From CAIWHR01 sp963781285 (GTDB lineage Bacteria > Pseudomonadota > Gammaproteobacteria > Burkholderiales > Casimicrobiaceae), in contig CAWAFI010000023.1 of assembly GCA_963781285.1 (NCBI GenBank), positions 62,001-126,000 on the forward strand: DNA of 64,000 bases, in the 5' to 3' direction. Under the pieces are notes generated by a model, which ran no database searches, was not told where the DNA came from, and saw nothing but the letters and a program-made list of their open reading frames with translations. Both the position numbers and the translations under genes were made by a program. Positions 34,017-42,446 of the stretch are shown one piece after another. The first letter of the stretch is position 1. The number at the start of each line of letters is the position of its first letter.

Positions 34017-34709
34017 ATGAGCGAATTCGGAAAGACGGGCGTCGCGGTGCGCAACATCGAACGCGCGGATGCGGGTGCAGTCGACCGTCTGCGCCGCTTT
34101 GGCGTGGCGACGGTGCACGAGGCCCAGGGGCGCAGTGGGCTCCTGAAGCCTTGCATGCGGCCGATCTACGCCGGTGCCGCCGCATGCGGAACCGCGGTGA
34201 CCGTGCTCGCGCAGCCCGGCGACAACTGGATGCTCCACGTCGCCGCCGAGATGATCAAGCCGGGCGACGTCGTCGTCGTCGCCGTTACGACCGACAACGA
34301 CGACGGCATGTTCGGCGATCTTCTCGCGACCTCGTATCGCGCGCGTGGCGCGCTGGCGCTCGTGATCGACGCGGGTGTGCGCGATGTGCGCACGCTGTCT
34401 GAAATGAAATTCCCGGTGTGGTCGCGCGCCGTGTGCGCGCGCGGAACGGTCAAGGCGACCGTCGGCTCCGTCAACGTGCCGGTCGTGTGCGCCGGGATGC
34501 TGGTGCGGCCGGGCGACGCCATCGTCGCCGACGACGATGGCGTGGTCGTCGTCGCCCGCGAGCGCGTCGCCGAGGTGGCCGCCGCCGCTGAGGCCCGCGA
34601 GAAGAAGGAGGATGCGAACCGCAAGCGGCTCGCCACCGGCCAGCTCGGCGTCGACATCTATGGCATGCGCGACGCCCTCGCGCAGGCCGGTCTCAAGTAC
34701 ATCGACTGA
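34017..34709 (+). CDS. ligK: 4-carboxy-4-hydroxy-2-oxoadipate aldolase
   Basis: Last enzyme of the protocatechuate 4,5-cleavage route, splitting its substrate to pyruvate and oxaloacetate. The 230-residue class II aldolase of the RraA-like/HMG aldolase fold has VATVHEAQGRSGLL, GDNWMLHVAAEM, the metal/pyruvate site GDLLATSYRARGALALVIDAGVRD (residues around 100-125), and VVCAGMLVRPGDAIVADDDGV. Its length equals LigK, GalC and PmdF. It lies 61 bp after galD. Confidence 0.95.
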   Translation: MSEFGKTGVAVRNIERADAGAVDRLRRFGVATVHEAQGRSGLLKPCMRPIYAGAAACGTAVTVLAQPGDNWMLHVAAEMIKPGDVVVVAVTTDNDDGMFGDLLATSYRARGALALVIDAGVRDVRTLSEMKFPVWSRAVCARGTVKATVGSVNVPVVCAGMLVRPGDAIVADDDGVVVVARERVAEVAAAAEAREKKEDANRKRLATGQLGVDIYGMRDALAQAGLKYID

Positions 34710-34752
34710 CGCCGCACAAGGAATTCCGGACTGAATCCGGCCAAGGCCCGCC

Positions 34753-35634
34753 GTGGACGCCGACTACCTGCCGTTCCATCCGAATCCGTCGAAGCCGCGC
34801 TGCGCCGTGCCGCGCGGCGCCGTCGACGCGCATTGCCACGTGTTCGGCCCCAGCGACGCGTTCCCGTACGCGCCAGAGCGCAAGTACACGCCATGCGACG
34901 CACCGAAGGAGAAGCTGTTCGCGCTGCGCAACTTCCTGGGCTTCGAGCGCAACGTCATCGTCCAGGCGACGTGCCACGGCAACGACAATCGCGCCCTGGT
35001 CGACGCACTCGTCCATTCCGGCGGGCGGGCGCGGGGAGTCGCATCGGTAGGCCGCGACGTGACCGATATCGAACTGAAGGCACTGCACGACGCGGGCGTG
35101 CGTGGCACGCGCTTCAACTTCGTACGGCGGCTCGTCGACTTCACGCCCCGCGACGTGTTGTTCGACATCGCGCGCCGCATTGCGCCGCTCGGCTGGCATG
35201 TCGTCGTGTATTTCGAGGCGCAGGATCTGCCTCAGCTCGCGGACTTCTTCACGAAGCTGCCGACCACGGTCGTCGTGGATCACATGGGTCGGCCCGACGT
35301 CGGCAAGCCGGTCGACGGGCCGGAATTCGAGCGCTTCGTCCAGCTTCTTGCCGAGCATCACAACATCTGGTCGAAAGTAAGCTGCCCCGAGCGGCTGTCG
35401 CAATCCGGTGCGCCGAACTACGACGACGTCGTGCCGTTCGCCAAACGGCTGGTCGACACGTTTCCCGACCGCGTGCTCTGGGGCACCGATTGGCCGCATC
35501 CCAACATGAAGAGCCACATGCCCGACGACGGCCGGCTCGTCGACTTCGTGCCGCGCATCGCGACGACGCCGGAGCTGCAGCGCAAGCTCCTGGTCGACAA
35601 CCCGATGCGGCTGTACTGGAGCGAGGCCCGATGA
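34753..35634 (+). CDS. ligI: 2-pyrone-4,6-dicarboxylate hydrolase
   Basis: Hydrolyses 2-pyrone-4,6-dicarboxylate to 4-oxalomesaconate. The 293-residue protein is of the amidohydrolase superfamily with VDAHCHVFGP near residue 30, TRFNFVRRLVDF, VVDHMGRPDVGKPV and LWGTDWPHPN, the last carrying the catalytic Asp of the metal-independent LigI group. The start is GTG at 34753. Its stop overlaps the ligA start by 4 bp (ATGA), so translation is coupled. Confidence 0.95.
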   Translation: MDADYLPFHPNPSKPRCAVPRGAVDAHCHVFGPSDAFPYAPERKYTPCDAPKEKLFALRNFLGFERNVIVQATCHGNDNRALVDALVHSGGRARGVASVGRDVTDIELKALHDAGVRGTRFNFVRRLVDFTPRDVLFDIARRIAPLGWHVVVYFEAQDLPQLADFFTKLPTTVVVDHMGRPDVGKPVDGPEFERFVQLLAEHHNIWSKVSCPERLSQSGAPNYDDVVPFAKRLVDTFPDRVLWGTDWPHPNMKSHMPDDGRLVDFVPRIATTPELQRKLLVDNPMRLYWSEAR

Positions 35635-36026
35635 AAGACTACACCTCCGCGTTCAAGGACATTCCCGGCACCGTCGTCTTCGATGCCACGCAGTCGCGGC
35701 TGGGCTATCACCTCAACATGTTCTGCATGTCGCTGATGAAAGCCGAAAACCGGGCTGCGTTCAAGGACGACGAACGAGAATACCTTCAGAAATTTCCGAT
35801 GACCGAGGCGCAGCGGGGGGCCGTCCTCGCGCGCGACTACAACCTGATGATCGAGCTGGGCGGCAACATCTATTTCCTCGCCAAGATCGGCGCGACTGAC
35901 GGCTGCTCGTTCCAGAACCTTGCGTCCAGGATGACCGGGGTCAGCGAGGACGAGTACCGCGCGATGATGATCGCCGGTGGCCGCCCGGCCGCGGGCAACC
36001 GCAGCCGGTCGGACCCGACGCGATAG
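35631..36026 (+). CDS. ligA: protocatechuate 4,5-dioxygenase alpha subunit
   Basis: Small helical subunit (131 residues) that caps the active site of the class III extradiol dioxygenase. Family blocks include IPGTVVFDATQSRLGYHLNMFCMSLMKAENR, REYLQKFPMTEAQRGAVLARDYN and LGGNIYFLAKIGATDG. It starts in the overlapping ATGA with ligI and is followed 10 bp later by its beta subunit. Confidence 0.95.
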   Translation: MKDYTSAFKDIPGTVVFDATQSRLGYHLNMFCMSLMKAENRAAFKDDEREYLQKFPMTEAQRGAVLARDYNLMIELGGNIYFLAKIGATDGCSFQNLASRMTGVSEDEYRAMMIAGGRPAAGNRSRSDPTR

Positions 36027-36036
36027 CGCTGCGAAC

Positions 36037-36903
36037 ATGGCCAGGATCATTGCCGGCGTCACCACCTCGCACGTGCCCGCGATCGGCGTGGCGATCGACC
36101 TCGGCAAGACGCGGGAGCCCTACTGGCAACCGTTATTCAGGGGCTACGAGTTCTCGAAACAATGGATCGCCGAGCAGAAGCCCGACGTCGTGGTCCTCGT
36201 CTACAACGACCACGCATCCGCGTTCTCGCTCGAGCTGATCCCGACGTTCGCGATCGGCTGCGCCGAATCGTTTGCCCCCGCCGACGAGGGCTGGGGGCCG
36301 CGGCCCGTGCCGGTCATAGCGGGCCATCCCGAGCTCGCGTGGCACATCGCCCAGTCGACGATCCTGGACGAGTTCGACATGACGATCGTCAACCGGATGG
36401 ACGTCGATCACGGCCTGACCGTGCCGTTGTCGCTGATGTTCGGCCAGCCGCCGGCGTGGCCGTGCAAGGTGATCCCGCTCGCCGTGAACGTCGTCCAGTA
36501 TCCACCACCGACGGGCAACCGCTGCTACAACCTCGGCAAGGCGATCCGCAAGGCGGTGGAGTCGTTCGAACCGGACTTGCGCGTCATGGTCTGGGGCACG
36601 GGCGGCATGTCGCACCAGCTGCAGGGCCCGCGCGCGGGCCTCATCAACCGCGAGTTCGACACGCAGTTTCTCGATCGGCTCACGTCGGATCCCGAGGGTC
36701 TCGCAAAGCTGCCGCACCTCGACTATGTGCGTGAGGCAGGCTCCGAAGGGATCGAGCTCGTGATGTGGCTCATTATGCGCGGCGCGCTCGCCCCGAATGC
36801 ACGCGAAATCTACCGCTTCTACCACGTCCCGGCGTCCAACACCGCGGTCGGCCATCTCATTCTGGAAAACCCCCCTCGCCAACGCCCGGGAGCTCCGTCA
36901 TGA
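36037..36903 (+). CDS. ligB: protocatechuate 4,5-dioxygenase beta subunit
   Basis: Catalytic subunit that opens protocatechuate between carbons 4 and 5 with Fe(II) and oxygen. The 288-residue protein has metal-ligand His12 in TTSHVPAIG and His59 in VYNDHASAF, the later Glu ligand in GIELVMWLIMRGA, and the catalytic-base histidine in GTGGMSHQLQGPRAG. PTFAIGCAESFAPADEGWGPRPVP is the close signature of true protocatechuate enzymes such as LigB and PmdB. It overlaps ligC by 4 bp. Confidence 0.96.
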   Translation: MARIIAGVTTSHVPAIGVAIDLGKTREPYWQPLFRGYEFSKQWIAEQKPDVVVLVYNDHASAFSLELIPTFAIGCAESFAPADEGWGPRPVPVIAGHPELAWHIAQSTILDEFDMTIVNRMDVDHGLTVPLSLMFGQPPAWPCKVIPLAVNVVQYPPPTGNRCYNLGKAIRKAVESFEPDLRVMVWGTGGMSHQLQGPRAGLINREFDTQFLDRLTSDPEGLAKLPHLDYVREAGSEGIELVMWLIMRGALAPNAREIYRFYHVPASNTAVGHLILENPPRQRPGAPS

Positions 36904-37850
36904 AAATCTGCCTCGCCGGCGCCGGCGCGTTCGGCGTCAAGCATCTCGAAGCGCTCGCGAAGATCGACGGTGTTCAGGTGACGTCGATCGTCGGCCGCAC
37001 GCGGGACGCGACCGCCGACGTCGCGAAGCGCTTCGGCGTCACACACGTCACCACCGATCTCGCCGACAGTCTCGCACGGAGCGACGTCGACGCGGTCATT
37101 CTCGCGACGCCGACGCAGCTGCACGCGAGTCAGGCAATCGCGTGCCTCAAGGCCGGCAAGCACGTGCAGGTCGAGATTCCGCTTGCCGACAGCCTCGCGG
37201 GCGCGGAAGCGGTCGTCCGTCTGCAGAAGGAGACCGGACGGGTGGCGATGGTCGGCCACACGCGCCGGTTCAACCCGAGCCACCAGTGGGTGCACCGGCG
37301 CGTCGCCGCCGGCGAGCTCGGAATCCAGCAGATGGACGTGCAGACCTATTTTTTCCGGCGGACGAACATCAACGCACTGGGCCAGCCCCGGTCCTGGACC
37401 GACCACCTGCTCTGGCATCACGCCGCGCATACGGTGGACCTCTTCGCCTGGCAGACCGGCGCGATCGTTGCCGCCCACGCGCTGCAGGGGCCGATCCATC
37501 CGCAGCTCGGCATCGCGATGGACATGTCGATCCAGTTGAAGTCCGCGACCAGCGCGATCTGCACGCTGTCGCTGTCGTTCAACAACGATGGCCCGCTGGG
37601 GACGTCTTTCCGCTATATCGGCGACACGGGCACGTACATCGCGCGCTACGACGATCTGATCGACGGCAAGGACAACAGGATCGACGTGTCGAAGGTCGAC
37701 GTGTCGCTGAACGGGATCGAGCTGCAGGACCGCGAGTTCGTGGCCGCGATCTACGAAGGACGCGAGCCGAACGCGAGCGTCGCACAGGTGCTTCCGTGCT
37801 ACCGGACGCTCGCGGCTCTCGAGACGCAGCTGGCGCGCGAGACGGCCTGA
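36900..37850 (+). CDS. ligC: 4-carboxy-2-hydroxymuconate-6-semialdehyde dehydrogenase
   Basis: NAD(P)-dependent enzyme that oxidises the ring-cleavage product to 2-pyrone-4,6-dicarboxylate. The 316-residue protein is of the Gfo/Idh/MocA type, with Rossmann motif CLAGAGAFGVKHLEAL at the N-terminus, AVILATPTQLHASQA, the Glu-Ile-Pro that replaces the EKP of other family members (HVQVEIPLADS), and LWHHAAHTVDLF. It matches LigC and PmdC in length. It starts within the ligB stop (ATGA). Confidence 0.95.
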   Translation: MKICLAGAGAFGVKHLEALAKIDGVQVTSIVGRTRDATADVAKRFGVTHVTTDLADSLARSDVDAVILATPTQLHASQAIACLKAGKHVQVEIPLADSLAGAEAVVRLQKETGRVAMVGHTRRFNPSHQWVHRRVAAGELGIQQMDVQTYFFRRTNINALGQPRSWTDHLLWHHAAHTVDLFAWQTGAIVAAHALQGPIHPQLGIAMDMSIQLKSATSAICTLSLSFNNDGPLGTSFRYIGDTGTYIARYDDLIDGKDNRIDVSKVDVSLNGIELQDREFVAAIYEGREPNASVAQVLPCYRTLAALETQLARETA

Positions 37851-37929
37851 CGGCGAAGGTTGCGCGGACGGCGCGCGAAGATGCCTGCCGCAGTGACGAT
37901 GTGATCGAACGAGGCATGAGAGGAAGCCG

Positions 37930-38283
37930 ATGGTTGGCAAACAGCGTGACTACGGGATACCGGGCACGACCGTTTTCGACGGTGACTTGGCACGGAAGGG
38001 CTACGCGCTCAACCGGATGTGCTATTCGTTCAACTCGGCAGACAACCGTGCGGAGTTCAAGCGCGACGAGGACGCCTACTGCCGCAAGTTCGGGCTCAAC
38101 GATGAGCAGCGGGCGGCGATCGCGAGCCGCAACGTGCTCCAGCTGATCGCCGCGGGCGGCAACATCTACTATCTCGCCAAGTTCGCGGGCATCCTCGGAC
38201 TCGACGTCCAGGATGTCGGTGCGCAGCAGACGGGAATGACCAAGGAAGCGTTCAAGGCCATGCTGGCCGCAGCGGGGAAATGA
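37930..38283 (+). CDS. second LigA-type extradiol dioxygenase alpha subunit
   Basis: A 117-residue paralogue of the alpha subunit, shorter and clearly diverged from the first copy: GIPGTTVFDGDLARKGYALNRMCYSF, KRDEDAYCRKFGLNDEQRAAIASRN and AAGGNIYYLAKFAGILGLDVQ. AGAGGAAG precedes the ATG at 37930. It overlaps the second beta-subunit gene by 4 bp, showing that the pair is expressed as a unit. Substrate may be protocatechuate, gallate or another catecholic acid; sequence alone does not decide. Confidence 0.9.
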   Translation: MVGKQRDYGIPGTTVFDGDLARKGYALNRMCYSFNSADNRAEFKRDEDAYCRKFGLNDEQRAAIASRNVLQLIAAGGNIYYLAKFAGILGLDVQDVGAQQTGMTKEAFKAMLAAAGK

Positions 38284-39155
38284 CCATGGCAAACGTTGTC
38301 GGAGCCATCACCAGCTCGCACGTCCCGGCGATCGGGGGCGCGATCGCGAAGAACCTGCAGCAGGACCCCTACTGGAAGCCGTTCTTCGACGGCTATCCGC
38401 CCGTCCACGCGTGGCTCGCGAAGGCGAAGCCCGACGTCGCCGTCGTGTTCTACAACGACCACGGGCTCAACTTCTTCCTCGACAAGCTGCCGACGTTCGC
38501 CGTCGGCGCCGCGCCCGAATACCGCAACGCGGACGAAGGCTGGGGCATCCCGACGGTGAAGCCATTCAAGGGGGACCCGGCGCTGTCGTGGCACCTGATC
38601 GAGTCGCTGGTCGCGGACGAGTTCGACATCACGACGTGCCAGGAGATGCTGGTCGACCACGCGCTGACGCTGCCGATGGCGCTCCTGTGGCCGGGCGGCG
38701 GCGATTGGCCGGTGCGCATCGTGCCGATCGCGATGAACCACGTTCAGCATCCGCTGCCGTCGCCGCGCCGCTGCTACCGGCTCGGCCAGGCGGTCGGCCG
38801 CGCGCTCGATGCGTGGAGCGAGGATGTCCGCGTCGTCGTGCTCGGTACTGGCGGGCTCTCGCACCAGCTGGACGGCAAGCGGGCCGGCTTCATCAACAAG
38901 CCGTTCGACCTGATGTGCATGGAGGCGATCGTCGACGATCCCGAGAAGCTCACCGCGTACTCGACGCTCGACATCGTCCGCGAGGCGGGCGCGCAGGGCA
39001 CCGAGCTGATGGCGTGGATCGCGGCGCGCGGCGCGCTGACCGGCTACGTGACCCGCGTCCACTCAAACTACCACATCCCGATCTCGAACACGGCGACCGG
39101 GTTGATGGTGCTCGAGAACGAGCCGCGGCCGGCGCCGCAGGCGCGCGCGGCTTGA
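38280..39155 (+). CDS. second LigB-type extradiol dioxygenase beta subunit
   Basis: A 291-residue catalytic paralogue. Metal ligands are kept (His14 in TSSHVPAIG, His61 in FYNDHGLNFF, Glu in GTELMAWIAARGA) and so is the catalytic histidine in GTGGLSHQLDGKRAG, so it should be active. The pocket region differs from copy one: PTFAVGAAPEYRNADEGWGIPTV in place of the canonical AIGCAE-type segment, and QEMLVDHALTLPMALLWPG in place of VDHGLTVPLSLMFG. An in-frame ATG at 38286 is an alternative start. A separate substrate such as gallate or a methylated catechol acid is inferred, not shown. Confidence 0.9.
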   Translation: MTMANVVGAITSSHVPAIGGAIAKNLQQDPYWKPFFDGYPPVHAWLAKAKPDVAVVFYNDHGLNFFLDKLPTFAVGAAPEYRNADEGWGIPTVKPFKGDPALSWHLIESLVADEFDITTCQEMLVDHALTLPMALLWPGGGDWPVRIVPIAMNHVQHPLPSPRRCYRLGQAVGRALDAWSEDVRVVVLGTGGLSHQLDGKRAGFINKPFDLMCMEAIVDDPEKLTAYSTLDIVREAGAQGTELMAWIAARGALTGYVTRVHSNYHIPISNTATGLMVLENEPRPAPQARAA

Positions 39156-39215
39156 GGTTGCGCGGACAGTCCGCACGACACGATCGACGCCACGAGAGCC
39201 ACAGGCGGAGACACG

Positions 39216-40262
39216 ATGATCATCGATTGCCACGGGCATTACACGACCGCGCCCCCCGAACTCGAGGCCTGGCGCAAGCAACAGATCGCCGCGCTCGATC
39301 ACCCGGCGAAGGCGCCGGCACGATCCGCGCTGGAGATCACCGACGACCAAATCCGCACGAGTCTCGAGAACGCGCAGCTTCGGATGCAGCGCGAGCGCGG
39401 CACCGACCTCACGATCTTCTCGCCGCGCGCGAGCTTCATGGCGCACCACATCGGCAACGAGGCGACGAGCCGCGAGTGGTCGGAGATCTGCAACGACCTC
39501 GTCGCGCGAGTGTGCAGCCTGTACCCGGACAACTTCATCGGCGTCTGTCAGTTGCCGCAGTCGCCGGGCGTGCGCCCCGAGCGTTGCATTCCCGAACTCG
39601 AGCGCTGCGTGAACGAGCTGGGCTTCGTCGGCTGCAACCTCAACCCGGACCCCTCGGGTGGGCACTGGAAAGAGCCGCCGCTCACAGATCGCTGGTGGTA
39701 TCCGCTCTACGAGAAGATGGTCGAGCTCGACGTACCGGCGATGGTCCACGTCAGCACGTCGTGCAACCCTTGCTTCCACGCGACCGGCGCGCACTACATC
39801 AACGCCGATACGACGGCATTCATGCAGTTCCTGACCTCCGACCTCTTCAAGGATTTGCCGACGCTCAAGTTCATCATCCCGCACGGCGGCGGCGCGGTGC
39901 CGTACCACTGGGGGCGTTATCGGGGCCTCGCGCAGGACATGAAACGGCCTCCGTTGAAGGAGCTGCTCCTGAACAACGTGTTCTTCGACACGTGCGTCTA
40001 CCACCGCCCCGGGATCGAGCTCCTGACCAAGGTGATCCCCGTCGACAACATCCTCTTCGCCTCCGAGATGGTCGGTGCGGTGCGCGGCATCGATCCGGAG
40101 ACCGGGCATCACTTCGACGACACGAAGCGCTACGTCGATCAGATGGACGCGCTCTCGGAAACGGACCGCCAGAAGATATTCGAGGGCAATGCGCGGCGGG
40201 TGTTCGGGCGGCTGGGATCGAAGACCGCACGCCAGGTGAACGCCGCGGCGACGCGCGGCTGA
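39216..40262 (+). CDS. ligJ: 4-oxalomesaconate hydratase
   Basis: Hydrates 4-oxalomesaconate to 4-carboxy-4-hydroxy-2-oxoadipate. The 348-residue amidohydrolase-fold protein has the metal site DCHGHYTTAP, TIFSPRASFMAHHIGNE, MVHVSTSCNPCFHATGAHYINADTT-type blocks, HGGGAVPYHWGRYRGLAQD and NILFASEMVGAVRG, all typical of LigJ and PmdE. With galD, ligK, ligI, ligAB and ligC it completes the pathway from protocatechuate to pyruvate and oxaloacetate. Confidence 0.95.
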   Translation: MIIDCHGHYTTAPPELEAWRKQQIAALDHPAKAPARSALEITDDQIRTSLENAQLRMQRERGTDLTIFSPRASFMAHHIGNEATSREWSEICNDLVARVCSLYPDNFIGVCQLPQSPGVRPERCIPELERCVNELGFVGCNLNPDPSGGHWKEPPLTDRWWYPLYEKMVELDVPAMVHVSTSCNPCFHATGAHYINADTTAFMQFLTSDLFKDLPTLKFIIPHGGGAVPYHWGRYRGLAQDMKRPPLKELLLNNVFFDTCVYHRPGIELLTKVIPVDNILFASEMVGAVRGIDPETGHHFDDTKRYVDQMDALSETDRQKIFEGNARRVFGRLGSKTARQVNAAATRG

Positions 40263-40297
40263 CGCCGGATCGAACGCGGATTGCGCTCCCTTCCACG

Positions 40298-41020
40298 ATG
40301 ATGAACCTGCTGCTCCTGCCCGGCCTGCTCTGCGACGCCGCCGTCTGGGCGCCGGTGCTGCCGCACGTCGAGGCGGCCGCTGCCTGCCGGATTCCGGCCT
40401 ACGCCGTCGCGACAAGCCTCCCCGAGATGGCGGACCGCGTCCTCGCCGATGCGCCGCCGACGTTCGCGTTGGCCGGGCATTCGATGGGCGGCCGCGTCGC
40501 GCTGGAGATCGTCCGGCGGGCACCGGAGCGCGTGCTGCGGCTCGCGCTGCTCGACACGGGGTTCCGCGCCCGGCCGCCTGGTTTGGCCGGCGAGGACGAG
40601 AAGTCGGGGCGCTTGAGGCTCCTCGCGCTCGCACGCGACCAGGGCGTGCGGGCGATGGCGCGCGAATGGGTGCGGCCGATGGTTCATCCGGATCGCCTCG
40701 ACGACGAGACGCTGATCGACGCGATCCTCGACATGTTCGAGCGGCACACGGCCGCCGAATTCGCAGGCCAGATCGAAGCGCTCCTCGCGCGGCCTGACGC
40801 GTCGGCGCTGCTTCGCACCATCGCCTGCCCCGCGCTCGTCCTGTGCGGGCGCGAGGACGGCTGGAGCACGCCGTCCCAGCATGAGGACATGGCGGCGCTG
40901 ATCCCGGGCGCGCGGCTCGCGGTGATCGACCGGTGTGGTCACATGGCCCCGATGGAGCGGCCGCGCGAGGTGGCGGGCGCGCTGGCGGATTGGCTGCGAG
41001 CGCGCCTGGTTCGCACGTGA
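40298..41020 (+). CDS. alpha/beta hydrolase
   Basis: A 240-residue alpha/beta-fold hydrolase. LLLPGLLCDAAVWAPVL marks the oxyanion region, AGHSMGGRVALEI holds the nucleophile Ser (about residue 68), LVLCGREDGWSTP the acid and DRCGHMAPMERP the catalytic His. The triad is complete. Position between ligJ and the transporter genes suggests hydrolysis of an ester or similar precursor of the aromatic acid (inference). Two adjacent ATGs (40298, 40301) are possible starts. Confidence 0.88.
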   Translation: MMNLLLLPGLLCDAAVWAPVLPHVEAAAACRIPAYAVATSLPEMADRVLADAPPTFALAGHSMGGRVALEIVRRAPERVLRLALLDTGFRARPPGLAGEDEKSGRLRLLALARDQGVRAMAREWVRPMVHPDRLDDETLIDAILDMFERHTAAEFAGQIEALLARPDASALLRTIACPALVLCGREDGWSTPSQHEDMAALIPGARLAVIDRCGHMAPMERPREVAGALADWLRARLVRT

Positions 41021-41070
41021 CACGATTACATGACATTCGCAGCGAGTTTTCACCAACGAAGGAGGACCTG

Positions 41071-42258
41071 ATGAAGAACCGTTACCAGACGACCCGGCGT
41101 CGCGTGCTTCAAGGCGCCGTCATTGCCGCGACGATGTGCGCGTTTTCCGACACTGCGCTCGCCGCCGACCCGTTCAAGATCGGCCTCATCCTGCCGCTGA
41201 CCGGCCCGTTCGCGTCGACCGGCAAGCAGATCGAAGCCGCCTGCCGTCTCTACATCGCGAAGAACGGCGACGCCGTCGCCGGCCGCAAGATCGAGCTGAT
41301 CGTCAAGGACGACACCGGCCTCGCCCCCGAGACCACCAAGCGGATCGCGCAGGAAATGGTGGTCCAGGAAAAGATCAACGTCCTCGCCGGTTTCGGTCTC
41401 ACGCCGCTCGCGCTCGCCGCGGCGCCGGTCGCGACCGAGGCCAAGGTGCCGATGGTCGTGATGGCGGCGGCGACCGCCATGATCCCGACGCGCTCGCCGT
41501 TCATCGTGCGCGCGAACTTCACGCTGCCGCAGGTCACCGCGCCGATCGCCGAGTGGGCGCTCAAGAACAAGATCAAGCGCGTGGTCACGATGGTCACCGA
41601 CTACGGTCCCGGCCTCGACGCCGAGAAGACGTTCCAGGCGGTGTTCAAGGCGGGCGGCGGCGAGATCGTCGAGGCGATCCGCACGCCGCTCCGCAACCCC
41701 GATTACGCGCCGTTCCTGCAGCGGGCGAAGGACGCCAAGCCCGACGCGCTGTTCGTGTTCGTGCCCTCCGGCGAGGGTCTCGCCGTGATGAAGCAGTTCG
41801 ACGAGCGCGGATTGAAGCAGGCCGGCATCCGCATGATCGGCACGGGCGACGTCACCGACGACGACCTGCTCGAGACCATGGGCGCGGCGGCGGTGGGCGT
41901 GATCACGTCGTTCCACTATTCCGCAGCGCACGACTCGCCCGAGAACAAGGCGTATGTCGACGGCATGATGAAGGCGAACAACGGGATGCGCCCGAACTTC
42001 CACTCGGTCGGCGGCTACGACGGCATGCACCTCATCTACGAGGCGCTGAAGAAGGCCGGGCCCAACGCCACCGGCGAGCAACTCGTCGAGGCGATGAAGG
42101 GGCTGAAGTGGACGAGCCCGCGCGGGCCGCTTTCGATCGACCCGGCCACGCGCCAGCCAATCCAGAACGTCTACCTGCGCGAAGTGAAGATGGTCAACGG
42201 CAAGCCGTGGAACGTCGAGTTCGACAAGTTCGAGAACGTCAAGGACCCCGGCAACTGA
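41071..42258 (+). CDS. branched-chain amino acid-type ABC transporter substrate-binding protein (LivK family)
   Basis: A 395-residue periplasmic binding protein. The leader YQTTRRRVLQGAVIAATMCAFS with cleavage near ALAADP looks like a Tat or Sec signal. The type I periplasmic fold is seen in FKIGLILPLTGPFASTGKQIEAA and GVITSFHYSAAHDSPENKAYVDGM. Relatives near aromatic degradation genes often bind aromatic acids, so import of the operon substrate is a reasonable inference. The ATG at 41071 follows GAAGGAGG. The stop codon at 42256 is also the first base triplet of a tandem repeat that separates it from livH. Confidence 0.93.
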   Translation: MKNRYQTTRRRVLQGAVIAATMCAFSDTALAADPFKIGLILPLTGPFASTGKQIEAACRLYIAKNGDAVAGRKIELIVKDDTGLAPETTKRIAQEMVVQEKINVLAGFGLTPLALAAAPVATEAKVPMVVMAAATAMIPTRSPFIVRANFTLPQVTAPIAEWALKNKIKRVVTMVTDYGPGLDAEKTFQAVFKAGGGEIVEAIRTPLRNPDYAPFLQRAKDAKPDALFVFVPSGEGLAVMKQFDERGLKQAGIRMIGTGDVTDDDLLETMGAAAVGVITSFHYSAAHDSPENKAYVDGMMKANNGMRPNFHSVGGYDGMHLIYEALKKAGPNATGEQLVEAMKGLKWTSPRGPLSIDPATRQPIQNVYLREVKMVNGKPWNVEFDKFENVKDPGN

Positions 42259-42415
42259 TGGACCCCCAAGCTCACTGCGTTCGCCTCCCACCGAGGGGGG
42301 TGCAGGCCTCCCTTGGGGCGGCCCGGCGGGAGGCCTGATGGGCCCCCAAGCTCACTGCGTTCGCCTCCCCCCGAGGGGGGTGCAGGCCTCCCTTGGGGCG
42401 GCCCGGCGGGAGGCC
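42256..42415. repeat. two tandem copies of an 80-bp hairpin-forming repeat between livK and livH
   Basis: Copy one (42256-42335) and copy two (42336-42415) differ at only two positions (42262/42342 and 42290/42370). Each contains CCCCCAAG with an inverted CTTGGGG, and GGCCTCCC with an inverted GGGAGGCC, so each RNA copy can fold strongly. A partial third start, TGATG, follows. The phrase CCCAAGCTCACTGCGTTCGC is typical of intergenic repeats in Comamonadaceae-like genomes. Copy one begins exactly at the livK stop codon. Confidence 0.9.
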
Positions 42416-42446
42416 TGATGCAACGAAGTCGCGGGCTGACGGTGCC

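Noticed and set aside
39063..41036. 657-codon open frame antisense to ligJ and the hydrolase gene
   Set aside because: Arg/Pro-rich low-complexity translation opposite conserved enzymes.
42393..42446. Upstream ATG start for livH inside the repeat
   Set aside because: Would encode repeat-derived residues absent from LivH proteins; GTG 42447 fits better.
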